NCBI RefSeq assembly: GCF_029227915.1
Contig: NC_079882.1
Coordinates: 28,078,001 to 28,142,000 of the forward strand
From: Hydractinia symbiolongicarpus
Lineage: Eukaryota > Cnidaria > Hydrozoa > Anthoathecata > Hydractiniidae
Length of the DNA: 64,000 nucleotides
Direction of reading: 5' to 3'
Shown: piece by piece, positions 48,105-60,183 of the stretch
Layout: every line of letters starts with the position of its first letter
How positions within the stretch are numbered: the first letter of the stretch is position 1
Program-made: the position numbers and the translations under genes
The notes under the pieces: model-generated
Told to the model about the DNA's origin: nothing
Seen by the model: the letters and a program-made list of their open reading frames with translations, nothing else
The model's database searches: none

Positions 48105-48905
48105 ATTTTGGCCAATTTTGGGAGTTGCCGGGACGGGACTCAGTCAATGGAAACTCAACCCCCTCAGAAAACGGCTCAGACACAAAATTATTTGCAATGG
48201 GAGTCTCAACAAGAGAGTTAGTATGATAAATGTCACCTGTCACTTGACTTTACTGTATTATGTTTCCCCCTCGTGACCTTCGAAAAATTGTTGGAATTCT
48301 CCTCTAATTAAATCTAACCACGGCTGTTGTGAGGATGGGCGACTCGGCAACGTCGGTGGTCGAAGCTGATGATGCCTGATGACCAGTGAAGACATTTGAC
48401 GCCACAACTGCAGTTGACTCAACGCTGGTTGCTGTGTTGGTCGGCTGGCCGCATGTGCGGAGCCTGCTCGACCTCGTGGCCAGGTTGGTTGATGGAATTG
48501 GGGCTATACATGATGTAGTGGGCGCCGACATAGCTACCACCGAATTTGGCGGTTTGTAGAAAGAAAACAGGCGACGGGCAATTATTTAAGGCAATCCCGA
48601 GTCAATTAAATTCAATGCATTGCACACTAACCGTAAAGTTTGAACTAGCAATGCGGTCATTCTGCCAGACTCTTCGTATCTGCGTCAGCCACTGGCAAAG
48701 CTCCTCCAGAAAGCCGTCGAACGGCGACGCAAAGAGCTATCATTATCGACATGTACAAAAATCTAACAAGTAACATCTTTCGTCACGTAAGTTATTATTT
48801 GCTGAACCAATTTAAAGGGTAACAAAAGTTCGTTTAAAACCACAACTACTGCTGGCTATAAATTTTGTCTAATTTTGGGAGTTGCCGGGACTCAGTCAAT
48901 GGGGC
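48105..48905. repeat. Direct repeat pair about 760 bp apart
   Basis: The phrase AATTTTGGGAGTTGCCGGGA followed by CTCAGTCAATGG occurs near 48114 and again near 48872. The first copy has an extra GGGAC. The interior is GC-richer than the surroundings and contains a Ser/Thr/Ala-rich minus-strand ORF (48540-48304) that I do not believe is a gene. This might be a small LTR-like or duplicated non-autonomous element. Confidence 0.45.
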
Positions 48906-49694
48906 TTTTTTTCCTCTGAATCCTAACACTATAACCTACTGCTATATCAAGTTTCAGCTTTATATTATTATTTTCATTGTTCTATCCTACTCTTTCGGCC
49001 ATGTGGAAGTATCTAACAGTGTTACCTAATTTTTAAACACAGGCGAAAAGTATTATATCTTTAAAGCAATTATCCATACTATCGCTAATTCTGACGATAG
49101 TGTCCTGATAATTAGGGGAGACAGCCTTTTCTGTAGTATTAAAGCGTAATAGTGTTTTCCAAGCTCTCGAATCTCAATCTGACTTATTTAGTTAGTTAAT
49201 TTGCTGCTATTGCTTTTCAACGAATCATCCACTAATAATTTCACCTTACCCTTTGTCCAGGTAAAGTCTTGGATTCTTCTGACAGCTTTAACAGGGTCGT
49301 GCTTTTCTTGTTGAAATCCCAGACTCAACCGGCGAATAGGGCTCAAAACATCGATGTAGATATTTATGTGTATTGGGTTGCATTTTGCCATTTCTTCGCA
49401 AAGTCCTTTAGTTCTGCTCGGTTCAATGCTTGCGATCTGTAGTCGCAAGTGACTCTAAATAAGCCATGAAAGCACCAGAGAAATAAGATTCTTATTTCTC
49501 TAATTATTAAATACGAAAATGCAGTGTAGAGTATTCACAGAATTCAAAAGTAAATTTTTAAATGTGATTACAACACTTTTATAACATTCTTCTACAACTA
49601 AACTGCTTACAATTACACTAAATTACTTCAAACAAGAAACTATCCATAAACCTAAATTCTAAATAATGTTTACTTTAACTACACCTAAAATTGT
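48906..49694. other. Intergenic stretch
   Basis: No supportable gene. A minus-strand ORF at 49448-49188 has mixed composition (CNPIHINIYIDVLSP) but no recognised domain. Confidence 0.35.
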
Positions 49695-49745
49695 TCTTAC
49701 AGTACTCTATTTTTTTCTCTCCAATTAGCGGACAGTCCAAGAAAA
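49695..49745. repeat. Fragment of the pogo-like MITE family
   Basis: CAGTACTCTATTTTTTTCTC followed by TCCAATTAGCGGACAGTCCAA matches the terminal and subterminal phrase of the element at 9174-10032 (compare 9368-9390). Confidence 0.6.
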
Positions 49746-49894
49746 TCAAACGAGCAAAAAACAATAGACAAAAATGATCATTTTTGATAACATTTATTTC
49801 AACCATTTTGCAACTTTGGTAGAATGATTAAGTACTTTATTTAACTACTTTATCAGCTTGTCATGGCAATGAAAGCGATAAATAACAGGGACCT

Positions 49895-51000
49895 CTACAC
49901 CATATCTAATGATTCAATCGCTTTCCAATGACTTAAGCCGTAATGGTAGTGTTTGGAATCCTTAAAAAAAATTAAGCATATTGCTGAAATATTATGTGGA
50001 ACGTGCCCAACAATGTGCTCAACTCCAAAAGAACCAGTTCTTATTATTGCAATCGCATTTTTGTCAACCTCATTAGATGGTTCATGCTTGCATTGCAACA
50101 TCTCATCTATCAATGGGTTCTATATGTTCATATAGACATGATGTCCTCTTGCAAAAGACCTATATCCATATTCATTTCATTGTTTTTCTATGTATAACAG
50201 GGCATGTGTTCCTTTGATTGACTTCACAATAGGATCGTCGCTTGTAAATGTGTTAACAGATTTCATAAACCCATTATAAATCTTTTTATGCCAAAACCTT
50301 GCGCATTGTTTTGTGGCTTCGTCAAGCACATTCATCTATCCAATCATCATTATTGTATGCCGGTACAATTCCCTTAATCTGCCATTGTTACCCGTATTAT
50401 TTTTTGCGTCCGAAACGACCAACATCGTTCAATTGGGTTGGACCATGAATATTGTGGAGCGTAACACTGCACAATGTCTAAGTCCAAGTTTTTCTACAGC
50501 ATTCCAAGTGAAAGAAAATTAATTAACCCTTTCACCGACCAATCGGGTCCACCATCAGCAATCATGATAACCTTCTTAGCATTATTCCACTAATCGGGAT
50601 GGATACAGTTGCACCAGTAGCTGACCAGAACGTGGCCATTTTACGTTCACACGACTTTTTTGTCTCTGCAAAGATTACAGATTTTTAAAGTACAGGGAAA
50701 CTGAGATCCTTCAGAAAAAGATTATTTTCTAATGCTGCTTTTTCTAACTGGTAGTGATATTGATCGACTTCTTGGTGTCTTTTTTAGCAGTATCAAGTAG
50801 CTAGCTGGAACTAATTTGGAATTAGGATTGGAGAAATCGTGATCATTGTAATTTGTGCCCTTGTTCTTGATATAAATTTGTCAAATTGCACAACGCCTGC
50901 TAGTTGCAGGAATTCCGACTTTCACTTAGTTTTTGTTATCAACGGTAGGAGCTAACGTGTTTTTATTATGAATTGCGTCGTAACGTAACGTCGTAAAATA
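49895..51000 (-). pseudogene. Transposon relic: DDE-type C-terminus and repeat-associated domain
   Basis: From about 50580 the minus strand reads VIMIADGGPDWSVKGLINF and, after a stop, QCYAPQYSWSNPIERCWS. The NPIE(R/N)xW phrase is the usual C-terminal catalytic-glutamate block of DDE transposases. Further down (50197-49895) is NEVDKNAIAIIRTGSFGVEH, with a VGHVPHNIS phrase, recalling the HIRAN-like domain found in repeated cnidarian sequences. Stops and frame changes are frequent. Whether the two parts were one element is uncertain. Confidence 0.5.
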
Positions 51001-51512
51001 AGGAAGTCCTAACGTAGTAAAATGAGGACGTTGTAACATCTACCGGCGATAGTTTGTCATCGTGGCGGTAACATCAACGATGAAGGCACTAGCAATGGTA
51101 CTAATGTAGGAACTAAGAAAGGGCTGCTTCTAAACGTAATTTTTCTAATCTTTTGCTAAAGAACTTTGACATCCTTTCTCTTCAAAGTCTAGATTGAAAT
51201 GACACGTTATTGACATTCTCATTATATATATAAGCTGCTCTCCTACATCACTCTCCGCCCTACTCCCTCACCCTTCCCCGCTCTCCACCGTTATGATTTA
51301 AAAAACCGTATGAATCTCTTATAAGCCCTAGAGACACACGGCAGAGTGCAAGAGAGAAAGAGAAAGCTGGCTTTTACCACTTAAGAATGCGGGAATATGA
51401 AATGAAGCATTCTCCCACAATTCTTTTTGCAAAAGTCCAGATCGTTTCACAATTTCGACATCTTAAATTCCGACCACAACTTTATAGGTAAAATGGTGTT
51501 TGTAGTGCGAAA

Positions 51513-51782
51513 TTAAACTGCTTTGTTTGTCAGGCTTAAAAGCTTTTGACAAAGTAGCTCGGTACAATCAATAATAACTTTTGTGTTGGAGTAACAATCT
51601 TTAAACATGTTTTGACGAAGCTGTTCTAAATTCGACCACATCAGTATAGCGCCAAGTTTGAGGTAAGTAAAGTTGGACCGGGGTGTCTTGAAACAGTTGA
51701 CTTTGGAGTATTGAACAGCCATAATGTGAATGTCAATGAAAACCGTAGTATCAGCTATGTTGAAAACATAACAGTTAATCAA
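51513..51782 (-). pseudogene. Harbinger-like (DDE_Tnp_4) transposase fragment
   Basis: The 89-codon frame contains YLKLGAILMWSNLEQLRQNM and VIIDCTELLCQKLLSL. These correspond to the WPxxEQLRxxMP and VIIDCxExxxxxP blocks of DDE_Tnp_4 transposases, with the catalytic D retained in IIDC. The frame ends shortly after. It is a fragment with no terminal repeats seen. Confidence 0.6.
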
Positions 51783-52499
51783 TAGCCGGCATTTTAGGTC
51801 ATAGACCAGGTCTTTTACTCAGGTTTAAGAAATGATGGAGATGACAATAAATCTTCTGGTAATTTTTTTTTAACTTTCTTACTATCCGGGTAGTGATATT
51901 CAGCGTTTTCACAAGCTAAGCCTGGATCCAAATAATCAAACTAAATCTCAAACTTTTCTTTCTTCATTCCAGTAAACAATTTTAAAATCATACCTGTTGT
52001 CTTTGTTATCATATGTAAACATTCGGCTTTTCAAATTTTTTTTAATAATTTCAAAAATCCACGAATTCCAATTATTATGAAAGTTATATTAATCATTATT
52101 TACAGGATTTCCTGTTGCATTTCTCAAAACAAATGACCTTGTGAATCCATGTTGCTTTATTCCAGCAACCTGTACTCATGGCAAATCTCTCTGTCTCTGT
52201 TTTGCATCATGTTTTTTTAAATCTGTTTAAATTTCAGCTTTCAATATAACAATTGCATGTTATTACTATTATTACTACTTCCTAATTTGATATGGTTAGC
52301 ATAATAATTAACAGAATCAAAAAATAAACGGAAATTTATGCATAAACCCGATTTTCTGGGTTTATCCGGATTAAATTAACTTCAACTGCCCCTCAAATTT
52401 GCGGGTGAACACCGATGATTTATGTTTTAATTATTTTCAACTATATTTTTTACTCTTATTAGTTGAACAAGAATAACAATACCATTGACTTGCAATTTT

Positions 52500-52980
52500 C
52501 TACCCTAAATACAGAGTCCTGTATGCTTTCTATGAAACCATCCTCCGCAGTTATCGCATTCCGCCATTTATTTGTCTAGAATATAGTTCTCGGCAGCTGA
52601 CCATGGCATTCGGCAACTGCAGTAGACACTGACGCATATATCCTTGGGTGCACACCTTCAAGTCGTGCCTTCACATTGAAGAAACTAGTTTGCCGCGACG
52701 ATGTGATATGCAAACGCTATTGCGAAAACACCACAGGCCACCCCGTTTTTTGTTGCTGAAGAGGAATTACTTTCACTTTCAGCTGATCTTCACAGTAGTT
52801 AATAATTGCGAATATTTGAGTTTTTGTGTCATCTTCAACCTTTCCCCGAAAAATGCTGTCCATCACAATTCTTCATCTGGCTTACATCCATATGTAGAGA
52901 TGCAATGTAGTGAGGATTTCCATCATGCAACACCTGTGCAAATGCTATACTGCAATATATTCGAAAATTAAGCGTTTGAC
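52500..52980 (-). pseudogene. Relic with Ulp1-like protease end and PHD-type finger
   Basis: The minus strand reads NGVACGVFAIAFAYHIV (near 52730), matching the catalytic cysteine block CGxFAIAFA of Ulp1/C48-type proteases carried by cnidarian transposons. It is followed by SCRMPWSAAENYI and MAECDNCGGWFHRKH (near 52580-52540), a partial PHD finger. Several stops interrupt it. The Ulp1-then-PHD order is a recurrent pattern in DNA transposons. Confidence 0.5.
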
Positions 52981-53639
52981 CAAGCACCTTGTCCACTCAC
53001 ATTTGTAAACTTTCGTTTTAATATATTCTAGCTTAGTATAATTGTTGTTGTGATCTATTGATTGATTGATTGATTGATTTAATTTATTTATCTATCAACT
53101 GCTCAACTTTCGCTTTTGGACGACTTTTAACCACGGCATTTATTGGAGACTTGTTTGAGATTTGTTCAGAGTTTATGTATTTGTGTATTCAGCTAGCTTT
53201 CAACTTCTATTAAGGATTGATCAGTTCCCAGAAGTAATTAACGAGATTCGTGTGATTCTAACAATCTTTTGTATTTTTTCAAAACTACAATGTTTTTCTA
53301 TAAATACCGTAAATAATATAAGCGATTGATTAGAGTATGTGTTGATGCTTTATGTTCTTGTAAGATAAGAAACTATTTGTTTTAACACCGATTGGTATGT
53401 ACTTTTAGAGTTTTGAGTAGCTTTTACTCCTTCGACTCTTAAACACGAACTAAGTGATATATACTGTGGTTTCTTACAGTGTAGAGTAGATCCTACTTCT
53501 TTAACTCTCAAACACGAACTAACTAAATATTTTAAATATCCCGTATATATATTTTTTCTCCGTAATTAAATATTAATATATGTTGACGTAAGCACATAAT
53601 CTAATTATTACAATTTATGTACATAATTAACGACTATTG

Positions 53640-54060
53640 TTAATGTTTTCTGGCGTAAGAAGTTCAAAATCGTTGTTAAACCATTCTCGTGGTTTCTTGA
53701 GTTTGGCTTGTGTTACTTCTTCTCGTAATTCACTGATTCTTTTCTCGTTCCCCACTATTTGTCTCGTTTTTCGTGTTAATTCTGGTGTTGTATGTTAGAT
53801 GCGAGATTGGAGGAAGGGATTTTAATAGTTAATGTGTAAATCCTATTCTATAAGATGTTTATACCATATATAGCTCTCTCGTGGAGCCATATTGTCCTTC
53901 ATGATCGTGAAGAATTAATTAATCCTTTCATGAATTTCGTCTTCTCTTTCCTTGGTGTATACTAACGTTCGCTTTTTATTATCTTTATCAAATATGTAAC
54001 GCGGTACATCTTCTACCGTTTTGATGAAAGGTTTTTCTATTTGAGTGTTCATCTTGAGTG
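53640..54060 (-). pseudogene. Unrecognised ORF, paralogue of 54164-54480
   Basis: From an ATG at 54060 the frame (MNTQIEKPFIKTVEDVPRYI) runs to a stop near 53920 and on through FFTIMKDNMAPRESYIWYKH. A later segment in another frame is helical (VGNEKRISELREEVTQAK). It shares the pattern of helix, FFxxM, and aromatic KH with the ORF just upstream, so the two look like tandem duplicates. Not recognised. Confidence 0.35.
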
Positions 54061-54163
54061 TCGTCGTTAAATAAAATAAAATTATAAATGTTTCTTTTAT
54101 ATATTATGTATCTTTTATATATATGCATATTTTTTATATAATGTGCATGTTATTGTGCATGAT

Positions 54164-54480
54164 TTATTCACGTGCTCGCCACGCTTGATTCTCCACCGTT
54201 AGGGTATTGGAATCCTCATTTTGTGGTGTAGAAGCCAGTGTGATAACTTCTTGTTCGCTTCTGTCATAGTTAGCAGATGTTAAAGAAGTTGGGTATATTG
54301 TTTGTAGATACAAGTTTTCAGTAGTTATATGGTCAAACCATAGTTTGGATGTCTGTTGGTCTAATCCTCTATTCATCAGATTGAAAAAGTAGTTCATACG
54401 TTTTTTTATATTTTCTTCCAAATAGTGAGTATGTATGTACTTATCATCTTTGGGCCAACAGTTTATGTGTCCAATTGTGT
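54164..54480 (-). pseudogene. Unrecognised ORF beside RING gene
   Basis: The open frame (start at 54421, but open to about 54480 with GHINCWPKDDKYIHTHY) encodes a helical region NIKKRMNYFFNLMNRGL and ends at 54164. It follows the RING-finger relic with almost no gap. No family recognised. Confidence 0.4.
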
Positions 54481-54921
54481 CTAGTTTGCATAGACCGCTA
54501 AATTACCTCTGCAGAATGGACATTTTTCCATTTTTTGTCTAATTCGTAACAAACTTTGTGCATACGCTCACATTCGTACATTGGTGGATCTTCCGTAGTA
54601 AGACATATGAGACATGTCTCTTCTGATGTCTTTTCCTCCTCTGGTTCTGAAAATGTTTTACAGACGGTGCTTCGATTGAATAGTAGTTTGTTGAGTTTAT
54701 TTGCCGTTTTTTCAATCTCCTTTCTTCTCATTGTGGTAATAAGATAACTACACCAACGACAATTGTCTTTGATGTAGGTTTTTGTGTATAAATAAGTCAA
54801 TCGGATCTGATTGTACTTTAATGGGTATGTTTAAACTCTTGATTTTTTCCGCCAATGATCTCCTGTTGACGTAAGGTTGATTCCTAGCGTGCGTTCTTAA
54901 TAAATTGTTTCTTTGTGCCAT
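54481..54921 (-). pseudogene. RING-finger protein relic
   Basis: An ATG at 54921 (MAQRNNLLRTHARNQPYVNR) opens a frame that stops near 54748; the next frame continues to 54498. The RING consensus is visible as ETCLICLTTED, CERMHKVC and, after a second frame change, KCPFCRGNL near 54520. The sixth zinc ligand is missing (CYEL where a C is expected). By family knowledge RING proteins are E3 ubiquitin ligases. The lack of introns and compact neighbours suggest a mobile or viral origin; this is inference. Confidence 0.5.
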
Positions 54922-55735
54922 GTTGCTTTGGTATCAAATGATAAATGAGTAGATTTTCTTTGTTATGTTTCTTTTATAGGTATTGCATAGTTTATGCTGT
55001 AATTTCATTGGTTCATATTTTTAGATCAATTCTATGTTGTAACAGGTGGTTGTTGATAGTGATACTTGGACGTCTTTTTATTCTTTTGTTATGGATACCT
55101 TTTCGTTATGAAGAAGTTTATCTTTCAAAACGAAGTAATGGCTGGTTTGTCTTGAAAAATATACATTTTAAAATAATTTTGGATGTTATTTGAAACTAAA
55201 TGGTACCGGTTGTTGATTCCAATTGGAAATCCATTCCAATTTTAGGACGATAGACATTTTACTGTTGAGTACAACAAGAGTCGTCAACATCTGCATACAG
55301 TAAATTATTTACTCCAATGTTTTGTAAACAGAAAATAAGAAAGATGGATCATTTTGAGGTACATTTATATAAATGTGAGTTACATCTTCGGTAACATGCC
55401 AATGTTGGTTGGAATATTGGAAGAATCAATCAATGATTGATTCTTGGGCAAAGGACTTTTTTACCGGATTGATAGTAATGGTAGTGGTTGTCCTTTGTCA
55501 AATCATAATCCTGTGGAAGTTGAACTTTTGGTGCTATTGGATGCAATCAAAGATGCAATCTTTATTGACAGAGAACTTGACTGCCAATATTATTGTCATC
55601 ACGAAAGTATTGTCTCCCGTCAACAATATTTCCATTGGGCCAATCGGATAAACCAACACATGATTATATTTCCATCCAAAGATTTGCTCATCTTGGAACA
55701 TAGTGAAAGAGTATCCATTTTGTTTCCTTTAAGCT

Positions 55736-56729
55736 TCAAAGGATCTTGTCATCACTTATACTGAATGTATACTCATGTATCGGTCCAATTATACCAGAAT
55801 TTACAATTTGTAAGTATTTATAAGCATTCTTCGTAGTAATCATCATAATAATCTTCACGTCTGTGTTCTGGATGTTTTCCGGTAGTATAACCTTTTGTTT
55901 TCTGTTTATTATTTCTTGTCTGCAATAGGAACGGTTTTCTGAAAGAATAATCGTATACCTTAAACACTCTGTCCAGACTTTTCTTATTTCTTCCGTGCAA
56001 TAATCTACATGGCACATAATTGTTACTTCTGCCTGTTGATTGTCTAACATGTTACAATATTTGGCAGTTGCATTAGCTCCTGTTGGTCCATACAACTGAA
56101 GAGGTTAAAGACAGATTCGCTTAACACTTGCCATGCGTACATTCATGACGGAATATGATGTGAGTTTAATGTGGCCATGTTTTATTTTCTGAAAAAGGTG
56201 TAATCCACTGTCTAAGTAATCAAGGAATAACCTTGAAATATAGTTCAAAGTGATATAACTTTCATTATTCCACACACTTTGGGTACATCTTCCTGCAACA
56301 GAATTACACAAGCAATTGCGGGCTGTTTCGATTAAATGTGGTGGATCTGAGATGAAGTAAATGAACCGTTCTTCATCTATCATAACATTCAAAGTGCGGT
56401 ATGTTACGTCCACTTCTGCATTAATGTCAGCTACACGGTCATGTTTTGGTGCATATGGTACATTCCTCGGCTTAAAGATGCCCCATGACTTGTGACACCA
56501 ATAAATTTTATGACGCATTTTTCCTCCAGTATGCCAACCGCTTTCCATTGATGTGACATTGATAGTAGCAAAATTTGAAAATAAAGATTTCAAATGACGA
56601 ATAATAGTCCCCCAAACGAGCTCTACTAGGGAGTACCAAGAAACCACTTTTCTTCTTATCGTTAACTCGAATCTGGTCATAAAAGGCGGGGGATTTTGCA
56701 GCTAAACCCAAGCAGTACCGAATAACCAT
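55736..56729 (-). pseudogene. P-element/THAP9-like transposase relic
   Basis: A 191-codon frame (56680-56105) contains FISDPPHLIETARNCLCNS and, later, SGLHLFQKIKHGHIKLTSYS. These match the (S/D)PPHLIKTxRN and GLxLLPKLTxxHIxLTPYS blocks of P-element-family transposases. The next segment (56095-55736) opens with YGPTGANATAKYCNMLDN, the expected following block, in a shifted frame. Upstream at 56729-56508 a short overlapping frame adds a little N-terminal sequence. No THAP finger was seen. Confidence 0.65.
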
Positions 56730-56799
56730 AATGATAGCGAGTACCAGTTTTGGATGATGACAAGTATTTCTACTGCTCTTCCCCCAAAAAATTCATAAA

Positions 56800-58423
56800 T
56801 GGTGGTATCTTGCGGACAGGAACTGCACAGGTGAAAATGTCATCTTGCATTTTTAGTAACTTCCTTTAATTATTTATTTTCCAATCTGTAATTTTGAAGG
56901 GTTTTTATGTAACGATCTGGAGAAGTCATGGAAATTGATGCTTAAAGTTTAGCGGGTAAAATTAAATTTTCCCTTTTCCTTTTTAAATTTGGGCTTTCTT
57001 TTGACTGACACATTTCAAGCATTTTTCAGAAAATGGCAGAATAAAAACTATGCAATTTGAAGATCGATACCATTTCCTTTACCCTCCTTGGGTATTTAAG
57101 AATATACTGACGAATTTATTAACCCAAATGAATTCTCCTCGAAATTAAATTTTGATCTTTTTTTACCTTTTTCTCCTAAGACAGTAATACTTGAAATTCA
57201 GAAGATGTCGGAACTTGGTGATTAAAATGATCTTTTTCACTCTCTTTCATGGTCATTACAAGCATATTTCAAGCTTTTTTAACATTTAAATTTAGCAAAA
57301 ATAAGTAAAGATGCAAATCTTTTTTTACTTGAATTTCACATCCTTTTGTACCTATTCTTCTTTGTTTAGTTAGTTTGCATGTAGGAGTTGCCCTCGCAGA
57401 TTCATGCTATAATTGATAGGCCAAGCAAAGTGATTATAGTAGGGAAATTGTTATTTTTATTTTTAACTGTGAATTCAGTAAGTGTAGTTTTAGATCTTTT
57501 AAGATTATTATTACAGGCGAGGTAGCTCTGAGGAGAGTAGATTGAGTGTTAAGTCTAGTATTCTGCATTTAGAGTTGAAATCGCAAAATTCTAATCTGAG
57601 ATCATTTTTTGGATTTTTTAAGTCACAGGCAATGTCCATCGATTACAACCGACAATGATACTAATATTACCAGGTACTAGTGGTTGCAGATGTTGACCTT
57701 ATTGTTAAAAATTTATTATATCACCATGTACCATAACGTCAGTCTGGTGCATAACTACAATATTATTAACAACAAAAACATTGTAACCAAAGCATGTGCA
57801 TTTTCTGACGACAGTAGCTCTTTCGTAATAAGTTCATAATTTCTATACTAAATAATGTAAAATGCCCACAGAATATTAAATTGGTTTTAAACTCAACACT
57901 TGCCATTTTGATACATTTCGTTTGGCTAGTCAAACTATATAGTTTTTCGTGTTTACATCAGAAAACGTGTTTTTCGAGCCCTGCATCTTACTTCTTTCTC
58001 ACTTTTAGTCTTGTTGAGTATGACTGCATTGTACTGTGTCATTTTATAAATTTGATGATATTTTTTTTCTGCCGGGAAATGTTAGGAGCATTTGTATTCT
58101 TATATAATGGTGCAGTTAATAGAATTGTATTTCACGACACAGAAAAATATTTATGTCTTTTATTTTATTGTGATGTTCGTTTATTTTTTTTTATTTTTTT
58201 TTATATAGAAAAATATGTTAGAAAACATGTAAACATTTTAACCATGTAAATAGTGAGATTGATAAAAAGATATTTTTACCACAATAACGTGTATGGAAAT
58301 ATATTGGTGTTGTCGCTTTAAGTCACTATGAAGTTACGCACGGGTTATGCAGATAACATGTATATAAAACACAAAGAAAAGTTTACAAAAATTAATTCTT
58401 GAGCTTTTGATTGGTAGGGCTTG
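56800..58423. other. Intergenic stretch
   Basis: No supportable gene. The ORF at 57881-58249 is F/L/C/Y-rich and looks like chance in T-rich sequence. Confidence 0.45.
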
Positions 58424-60183
58424 TTAATGGCGATAGATGTGACAGTAACGTTGTTTTCGTGTGTACCAGTGATTTGGAGCACAGGTAGTCGAGTGTCGAC
58501 AACATCTAGGAATTATAAAATTAAAGTTAAGAATGGTAGTAAAACTTACACAAAGCTCATTTTTTGTGAATAAGTTGGCGCAATTTTTTTGCTACGAGAA
58601 ACCAATCCGCAGGAATTTAGTCACAAATTTTTTTAAACGATCAAATACGCAACTCAAAAAATATTTATGCGTAAAATTCAGTAAGCTCTTCATAAATCTG
58701 TAGGTTTGAAGTGAGAATGCGAGAGAAATTTTCGCGAGGTTGAGGATACATGAAACATTTAAGTTTTTAGAGTAATGAAGTGACAAAAACTCCCTTATAT
58801 GACAAAAATGAGCATTCCCTGGACATGATCACAAATGCCTGTGATATAGTTCTGCATTTTAAATTGACTGATGTCAGTTAGAAATAAATTATACTCACGT
58901 TTTGCAATCTCTTTTGCAAAACACAGTTTCGTGACGTCTGCAGTGCCAGAATGGATATGAACGTCTCCCGCCATGATGATACGGAGAGTATGGGTATCGA
59001 CGACATCTCGGATATTCTGTACATTTAAAAAAATGAGATTAATTAAATGCCGTTGATTTATCTTTACGCAACGTAATTCGCGCTGGAATAATCTAAGCAT
59101 ACTTGTTTAATTTTTTTAAAAAATATTTTCGAATAAGATTACAAAGTAAAAACTTATATGCATTATTGTTTGCAATATTTATGTGATAAAAATTAAATAA
59201 AGTGAAAATTTTTGAACGAACGAAAAACAGCTCAATAAATTCTTACTGTGACAACGGCATGTTGGACATCCGAATCTGTTATGAACGTTGCCATACCGAC
59301 AATAAATTCTACACACTGGTCCACCTAAAAGTGTCATAGAGAGTAAAAAACTGAAAGTGTTGAGTAAGTACCTCTAAATATAATCTATTTTATTTATATT
59401 TTTGGTTTTGTGAGGACTCTTTCTTTACCTCCTGTTAAAAAATTCTGATATAAGGTAGTATTTTTTTTATACTATATTCTAGTTAAAAAATGCACTTACA
59501 CGAGCAGATTCCTCTCAAATTAAATAGAATTTGTCCAGGTTTTGGTGTTTTTCGACATGTCAAACCTTTTGCACATTTTCCAGCGATTTGGAAGGGTCCT
59601 CCGCAAGTTTCTCCTTTCACCTTGGCACATACGTAACAGCAGTTGCACACATCTTTCACTAAACCACCTGTGATGATTGGAAAGAATATTATTGAATTAA
59701 TCACTACAATTTGATTCGTACCAGGTCCTTTTCTTATAGATAAGCAAGAAGGGAAAATCCTTATTGCTTCTTCACTTTTTATCTTACGCAGAATCCAGGG
59801 GGTGGGACATCCTTTAATTAGTACCATGTGTGAAATTAAATTATATTGAGAGCGGCCTATTTTTTAAATGTGACGTCCTAAACTAATTTTTGGCTGGAAT
59901 GCTTTTGCATTAATGCGTTCTACAACCGTGACAAGTTCCATCACCTAATCATGAAAATTTCAGGATATATGACATGCCGGAATTTTGACTCCGTCAGTCA
60001 CATGCTACATCATACCAAAGAATCCCGGGTTTCATAAGGTTATAGCAACCTACCTTTGCAGTATTTAGGAGTTTTGCATGTTCTTTTGTTGCATGGCAAA
60101 CAACTTAGTGCGCTACTTTCTTCTATTTCCCACAAGACCACAAACAAAACCAGCAGTAAGCTACTCTTTATAATAACACCCAT
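58424..60183 (-). CDS. Secreted Cys-rich protein: IGFBP-like plus antistasin-like domains, 191 aa
   Basis: Five exons join in phase on the minus strand: 60183-60054, 59667-59500, 59324-59247, 59016-58899 and 58505-58424, totalling 576 nt with the stop. The start MGVIIKSSLLLVLFVVLWEI is a clear signal peptide. Exon 2 encodes an IGFBP-type core (CNCCYVCAK, ETCGGPF, GKCAKGLTC). Exon 3 adds CRIYCRYGNVHNRFGCPTCR, the antistasin pattern CxxxCxxGxxxxxxGCxxC. Exons 4-5 are basic, Cys/His/Tyr-rich and unrecognised. The pair of domains also occurs in CRIM1, so growth-factor or protease binding outside the cell is plausible. There is no evidence that it is a toxin. Confidence 0.8.

Noticed and set aside
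48304-48540. Ser/Thr/Ala-rich ORF as a mucin-like protein
   Set aside because: It is short, has no signal peptide, and sits within a repeat-bounded GC-rich stretch.
55409-55764. Plus-strand ORFs of 80 and 106 codons
   Set aside because: They overlap each other and run antisense at the edge of the P-like relic; no domain supports either.
57881-58249. 122-codon ORF as a membrane protein gene
   Set aside because: The composition is F/L/Y/C-rich as expected of T-rich sequence, and no splice sites, domains or homologous pattern are seen.
58424-60183. Venom toxin
   Set aside because: A signal peptide and many cysteines are present, but the domains are IGFBP- and antistasin-like and nothing indicates toxicity.
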